64,000 bases of DNA from an uncultured Marinococcus sp. (GTDB taxonomy: Bacteria > Bacillota > Bacilli > Bacillales > Marinococcaceae): the NCBI RefSeq assembly GCF_947493875.1, contig NZ_CANLSU010000005.1, positions 1-64,000 of the forward strand. The letters are read 5' to 3'. The notes beneath the pieces are model-generated. The model was not told the origin of the DNA. It saw nothing but the letters and a program-made list of their open reading frames with translations, and did not search any database. Below are positions 59,974 through 64,000 of this stretch, piece by piece. The translations under genes were made by a program, and so were the position numbers. Numbering within the stretch: the stretch's first letter is position 1; each line of letters opens with the position of its first letter.

Positions 59974-60834
59974 TCATCCTTTTCTCTCAGCTTTCTTTGC
60001 AGAAGCCTGCGGCTGTTCATGCATATAAGCGCCCACGGCCCCGCTGAATTCTCCGTAGGGAAGAAAGCATGGCTCTTTTCCGCGGAGCTTCGTATAGCCG
60101 CCAATAATTTCTTTTAAATGATCGTGCTTATCAAAGGTGGAGCCAATATACACTATGGAATCGGTGTTCAGCTGGTCGGCCATCTGCACGCTCATCGTCG
60201 TAATCGTCTCACCAATCATGCGTACAACAGCAGCAATGTAGTCTTTATTTTCATATTCATTGTTTTTCATATTCATAATATTTCCGAAGTTGCTGGCCGT
60301 AAGATCTCCGGAAATCGGGGGCTCTTCATCGGTATAAATATCCTCTACCTTAACGTTCAGCGACCGTCCGTCCCCTTCTTTTCCAAGGCGCAGGATTTCT
60401 TCATACGCCTCTATGCCAGTGAGAAGATAGGAAAGACCAATAAGCGTGCCTCCTCCCATTCCACTGCCGCCGACCCGTTCGTATTCCTCCGGACCGGCAA
60501 AATGTATCGAGGTTCCAGTCCCGACATTGGTAATAATATATGTCTGCCCGTAGGTATCGTCTTCATTAAAACGCTGCCGCAAATATGAAACTCCCTTACA
60601 GGTAGCTTCAAACTCACTGATAGGCTCTGCTGGCCAGGGTAGAGACTTCCGCAGTGTTTCTGCTTTCCCTCCTGTAATATGAATAACTGGATTGTCGACC
60701 CGTTCTTCAATCCATGCCTGTACCTTCTCCATGTCGGTTAGAGGTATTTTCTGCAGCTCCCATTCGTCATTCACACGGTAAGCAATTTTAATCAGCGTAC
60801 CTCCTGCATCAATACCGACTACTTCATTTTTCAT
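59974..60834 (-). CDS. coaW: type II pantothenate kinase
   Basis: A 286-aa ASKHA-fold kinase that phosphorylates pantothenate, the first step to CoA. The phosphate-binding motif is VVGIDAGGTLIKIAYR (5-20), the second site TNVGTGTSIHFAG and GGSGMGGGTLIGLSYLLTG, and the adenosine region SIVYIGSTFDKHDHLKE. It resembles Staphylococcus aureus CoaW, which escapes CoA feedback. GGGGAG precedes the ATG. It leads an unusual three-gene set with marR and the RND pump. Confidence 0.93.
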   Translation of the reverse strand: MKNEVVGIDAGGTLIKIAYRVNDEWELQKIPLTDMEKVQAWIEERVDNPVIHITGGKAETLRKSLPWPAEPISEFEATCKGVSYLRQRFNEDDTYGQTYIITNVGTGTSIHFAGPEEYERVGGSGMGGGTLIGLSYLLTGIEAYEEILRLGKEGDGRSLNVKVEDIYTDEEPPISGDLTASNFGNIMNMKNNEYENKDYIAAVVRMIGETITTMSVQMADQLNTDSIVYIGSTFDKHDHLKEIIGGYTKLRGKEPCFLPYGEFSGAVGAYMHEQPQASAKKAERKG

Positions 60835-61078
60835 TCTTCTCCCCCTGTCCCACGTTCAAATAGTTATATCTTCTGTCGTCTCTTCGTATTTTATCCTACT
60901 TCCTCGCGAATTGAAAACGATGCAGCATACTGCTTCTTCCTGTTTTTCTCAAAATTATCAGTTTCCTGCTTCGCATTGGCGTTAATTTTGTTAAAATAAT
61001 ACTACTGCCTAATTTGCAGGTATCTATAAATTTAACAAGGTCCTCCGTTTCAACATAGAGGAAGAATGGGGAAAGCAG

Positions 61079-62536
61079 ATGGGCTTCGAGATATTATCCA
61101 TTTTCTTAGCAATATTATCGGTTTTTAATTTATTTTTCGCCTTTGTCATTATCTTTATCGAAAAACGCAACGCCACTGCCATCTGGGCCTGGATTATGGT
61201 TTTATTTTTCATCCCTTTTTTAGGGTTTGTGCTCTATTTAATTTTTGGGCAGAACCTGACCAGAAAACGGCTTTTTGACTGGGCAGATATTGAAAAGATC
61301 GGAATTGAAGAACTGATTCAGGAGCAGATGCATACACTTCGTAACGGCACCTTCCAATTCTCGGATTCTGTTTCCTCCAAGCACCGGGACCTGATCTATA
61401 TGCAGCTCGCAAACGATGGGTCGGTGCTGACGAAGGAAAACGACGTCCGCGTGTATACGGACGGTCATGAAAAGTTCGATAATCTGATTAAGGATATCGG
61501 GAAGGCTCAGGATCATATCCATCTGCAGTACTACATTCTTCGAAGTGACAACCTCGGACGACGGGTTATTGAAGCACTGAGAAAAAAGGCAGAGGAGGGT
61601 GTTGTCGTCCGGCTGCTCTACGATGATATGGGCTCGAGAAAGATGAGTAAAAAAGCACTCCAGGGTCTTGAAGCTGCCGGCGGGGAAGTGGCGGTCTTCT
61701 TCCCAAAACGCCTGCCGATTATTAATCTACGCCTCAATTACCGCAACCACCGGAAAATTGTTGTGATAGACGGAAAAACCTCCTATGTCGGCGGCTTTAA
61801 TATCGGCGATGAATATCTTGGTTTAAGCAAAAAGTTCGGATACTGGCGGGACACGCATCTGCGTCTGGAGGGCCAGTCTGTCAAAACAGCGCAGACCCGG
61901 TTTATTCTCGACTGGAACCAGGCTAATTCCAGAAATCCCATCCATTACGAGGAGCGTTATTTTCCTACTCTTGCAGAGCCCGGGGAATGCAGTATGCAGA
62001 TTGTCTCCAGCGGTCCGGACTCAGAGTGGGAGCAGATTAAAAACGGGTATATCAAAATGATCAACTCTGCCAAGCATTCGGTATACATTCAGACTCCCTA
62101 TTTTATTCCGGATGAGAGTCTGATGGACGCCATTCGGATCGCCTCTTTATCCGGGGTCGACGTCCGCATCATGATTCCAAGCATGCCCGATCATCCATTT
62201 GTGTACTGGGCCACGTATTCTCATGTGGGCATTGTCCTTCGTGCCGGTGCCCGGGTTTATATTTACAACAATGGCTTTATTCATGCCAAAACGATCATGG
62301 TGGACGACGAAATCAGCTCGGTGGGCACAGCCAATATCGATGTGCGCAGCTTCCGCCTGAACTTCGAAGTGAACGCTTTTATCTATCACGCGCAAACAAC
62401 AAAACAGCTGACTGATACCTTCCTCTACGATATGGAAACCCACTCCTCCGAGCTCACACTCGAGGCGTACCGGCAGCGTTCGCTCTGGATCCGTATCAAG
62501 GAAGCAGTATCCCACCTTTTATCCCCAATTTTATAA
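61079..62536 (+). CDS. cls: cardiolipin synthase
   Basis: A 485-aa membrane-bound phospholipase D-family enzyme. Two N-terminal membrane segments (about 3-24 and 36-58) precede two HKD motifs: NYRNHRKIVVIDGKTSYVGG (about 221-240) and GFIHAKTIMVDDEISSVGTA (about 399-418). It joins two phosphatidylglycerol molecules into cardiolipin, which helps salt tolerance. Length and architecture are typical. GGGGAAAG lies before the ATG. Confidence 0.95.
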   Translation: MGFEILSIFLAILSVFNLFFAFVIIFIEKRNATAIWAWIMVLFFIPFLGFVLYLIFGQNLTRKRLFDWADIEKIGIEELIQEQMHTLRNGTFQFSDSVSSKHRDLIYMQLANDGSVLTKENDVRVYTDGHEKFDNLIKDIGKAQDHIHLQYYILRSDNLGRRVIEALRKKAEEGVVVRLLYDDMGSRKMSKKALQGLEAAGGEVAVFFPKRLPIINLRLNYRNHRKIVVIDGKTSYVGGFNIGDEYLGLSKKFGYWRDTHLRLEGQSVKTAQTRFILDWNQANSRNPIHYEERYFPTLAEPGECSMQIVSSGPDSEWEQIKNGYIKMINSAKHSVYIQTPYFIPDESLMDAIRIASLSGVDVRIMIPSMPDHPFVYWATYSHVGIVLRAGARVYIYNNGFIHAKTIMVDDEISSVGTANIDVRSFRLNFEVNAFIYHAQTTKQLTDTFLYDMETHSSELTLEAYRQRSLWIRIKEAVSHLLSPIL

Positions 62537-62543
62537 ACGATGT

Positions 62544-62581
62544 AAAAATCCGCTGCTCCCAAAAGAAGCAGCGGATTTTTT
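62544..62581. terminator. bidirectional terminator, cls / glycerate kinase
   Basis: AAAAATCCGCTGCT pairs perfectly with AGCAGCGGATTTTT around a 9-nt loop between converging genes. Confidence 0.93.
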
Positions 62582-63713
62582 ATGATTTCCACAGGCCGCC
62601 AAGACTCCGGGCCCAGTTTTCGATATATTGGGTGCTTTCCTGCATTGCCTGATCCAGGGAAACAATGCCCGGGACCATGCTGAAAGCAGCATCAATGCCT
62701 GCTTCATACACTTTTTCATAACCATCGCCGAGCTGGCCGGCAACCGCAACCACTGTGCTTCCCTCCGGGGACGCCTTCGCTACTCCGACCGGTGTTTTGC
62801 CAAATACGGTCTGAGCATCGATTTTTCCTTCGCCGGTAATAACGAGCGACGCCCCAGCACTGCGTTCTGCGAAGCGGCTCTCTTCAAGCACAATGTCTAT
62901 GCCCGGCTCAAGCTCAGCATTTAAAAAAGCGATCGCCCCGGCTCCGAGGCCTCCCGCTGCCCCGGCTCCCTTTTCCTGGAGCACCGGTTTATGCAGATCC
63001 CGTTCAATTACTTCCCCAAACACACGCAGCGCTTCGTCCAGCTCCTGCACAGCTTCCGCTCCGGCTCCCTTCTGCGGGCCATAGACAGCACTAGCTCCCT
63101 CCGGTCCCGTAAGCGGATTCGTAACATCACAGGCTGCGCGCACGGTTACTTCATGAATTCTTCTGTCGAGTCCGCCCGTATCAATGCGGTGCAGATGCTT
63201 CAGCGCTCCTCCGCCGGGTCCAAGTTCATTTCCACTATGGTCCAGGAAGCGGACCCCCAGCGCAGCAGCCATCCCGGCCCCGCCGTCATTCGTGGCACTT
63301 CCGCCAAGCCCTAAAATAATCCGCTCCGCCCCTTCGTTGAGCGCTTTCAAAATCATCTGTCCTGTACCGTAGGAGGTGGCCGTTAACGGGGCTCTGCTTT
63401 CTTTGGACACCAGCCCGATGCCTGATGCCTCTGCCATCTCAATAACCGCTGTGCGGGACTTCTGAATATAAACAAATTCAGCCTTCACCGCACTCCCGTC
63501 TGGCCCCGATACATCCACTGTATGAATTTCCCCGCCAAGACCGTCCTGAAGTGACTGTGTGGTTCCTTCACCTCCATCAGCCATAGGGATCAGCTCTGTA
63601 ACGAGATCGCCGGCGTCTCCAATCCCCTGGCGAAATCCCCTTTCAATTGCCTGGGCTGCTTCCATGGCTGTCATGCTTTCCTTGAATGAATCCGGTGCAA
63701 TCACTACCTTCAC
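62580..63713 (-). CDS. glxK: glycerate 2-kinase, GlxK/GarK family
   Basis: A 377-aa kinase of glycerate. Family motifs are VIAPDSFKESMTAMEAAQAI, ELIPMADGGEGTTQSL, IILGLGGSATNDGGAGMAAA, CDVTNPLTGPEGASAVYGPQ, AGAAGGLGAGAIAF and VITGEGKIDAQTVFGKTPVG. The GTG start has AGGAGGAGG upstream. With the four-carbon acid genes nearby it could serve sugar-acid use, but it is not in their operon. Confidence 0.95.
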   Translation of the reverse strand: MKVVIAPDSFKESMTAMEAAQAIERGFRQGIGDAGDLVTELIPMADGGEGTTQSLQDGLGGEIHTVDVSGPDGSAVKAEFVYIQKSRTAVIEMAEASGIGLVSKESRAPLTATSYGTGQMILKALNEGAERIILGLGGSATNDGGAGMAAALGVRFLDHSGNELGPGGGALKHLHRIDTGGLDRRIHEVTVRAACDVTNPLTGPEGASAVYGPQKGAGAEAVQELDEALRVFGEVIERDLHKPVLQEKGAGAAGGLGAGAIAFLNAELEPGIDIVLEESRFAERSAGASLVITGEGKIDAQTVFGKTPVGVAKASPEGSTVVAVAGQLGDGYEKVYEAGIDAAFSMVPGIVSLDQAMQESTQYIENWARSLGGLWKS

Positions 63714-63734
63714 CTTTGCCTCCTCCTTTACGTT

Positions 63735-64000
63735 TTATGACTGGTTGGGATAAATAGAAGATCCGTGCTGCTCCAGCATTTTTTCAAACAGCCACTTCTT
63801 TTCCGGAAGCGGCAGCATACAGTCAAATTGCGTCATATCTTCGTTTTTAAAAAAGCCGAGCGTTCCCTGGCAAAAACCGCAGTAGGACGTTTGATGCGTC
63901 AATGGCTGCTCGTCCGGAAACCAGTCATTCTCCGAGGGCACAAACTCGCCGCTTATATTCCAGCCGGTGCCATCAGTTAACTGTACAGAAGCCAAAAGCT
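63735..64000 (-). CDS. unidentified small protein with CxxC, cut by the window edge
   Basis: An open frame of at least 88 codons reaches the window edge; the 5' end may be missing. The visible C-terminal part has a CxxC pair in TSYCGFCQGTLGFF and a hydrophilic helix at the end (LPEKKWLFEKMLEQHG). It stops 21 bp before glxK and may share its transcript. I do not recognise the family. Confidence 0.6.
   Translation of the reverse strand, partial: LLASVQLTDGTGWNISGEFVPSENDWFPDEQPLTHQTSYCGFCQGTLGFFKNEDMTQFDCMLPLPEKKWLFEKMLEQHGSSIYPNQS

Overview
The window looks like chromosome from a low-GC Gram-positive bacterium of the family Bacillaceae, probably an alkaliphilic or salt-tolerant lineage. Gene order around sprT-tex-sigB-rsb-ndoAI-alr-acpS-rhomboid matches the Bacillus subtilis ydcK-to-ydcA region. 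SigX/RsiX, a guanine riboswitch, a TPP riboswitch and AGGAGG-type ribosome binding sites fit the same group. The secreted and membrane-anchored proteins (RsiX, a GerMN lipoprotein, the ABC binding lipoprotein, the RND pump) are very rich in Glu/Asp, which suggests a salty or alkaline habitat. The species cannot be named from this sequence alone. No rRNA, CRISPR array, prophage or insertion sequence was seen.

Layout. 1-1150: eleven tRNA genes on the minus strand with a strong SigA-type promoter. 1150-12700 (minus): sprT, tex, the complete general-stress module rsbR-S-T-U-V-W-sigB-rsbX, then ndoAI, alr, nnr and acpS; the EndoA/MazF toxin gene expected next to ndoAI is missing. 12800-21300: rhomboid protease, a cluster of palindromic repeats, a CstR-like regulator, the sigX-rsiX operon with its own promoter, a GerMN lipoprotein, wrbA/hxlR, a LysM-CAP protein and release factor 3. 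21300-29550 (minus): a second repeat cluster and an eight-gene operon resembling the E. coli ynj locus (binding lipoprotein, two permeases, ATPase, TVP38-type membrane protein, CDP-alcohol phosphatidyltransferase, MerA-like flavoprotein, NDH-2-like flavoprotein), preceded by a possible attenuator leader.

29500-37100: a second ECF sigma/anti-sigma pair, a guanine-riboswitch-controlled purine permease, two HAD phosphatases, UspA, a SulP transporter and an HD hydrolase. 37200-46470: a SWIM-SNF2 helicase whose 3' end runs into a third repeat cluster, then the mannitol operon mtlA-R-F-D, where MtlA carries two nearly identical tandem IIB domains. 46470-56000: aldo/keto reductase, two small unknown genes, thiT, a Gfo/Idh/MocA oxidoreductase, a GntR-controlled pair for four-carbon sugar acids, and the TPP-riboswitch operon thiD-M-E. 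56000-64000: coaW-marR-RND efflux operon, cardiolipin synthase, glycerate kinase and a gene cut by the window edge.

Most of the window is conserved core. The best leads are the tandem IIB duplication in MtlA, the palindromic repeat family that starts at (and twice supplies) stop codons, the ynj-like membrane/lipid/redox operon with its leader, and the antitoxin without its toxin.
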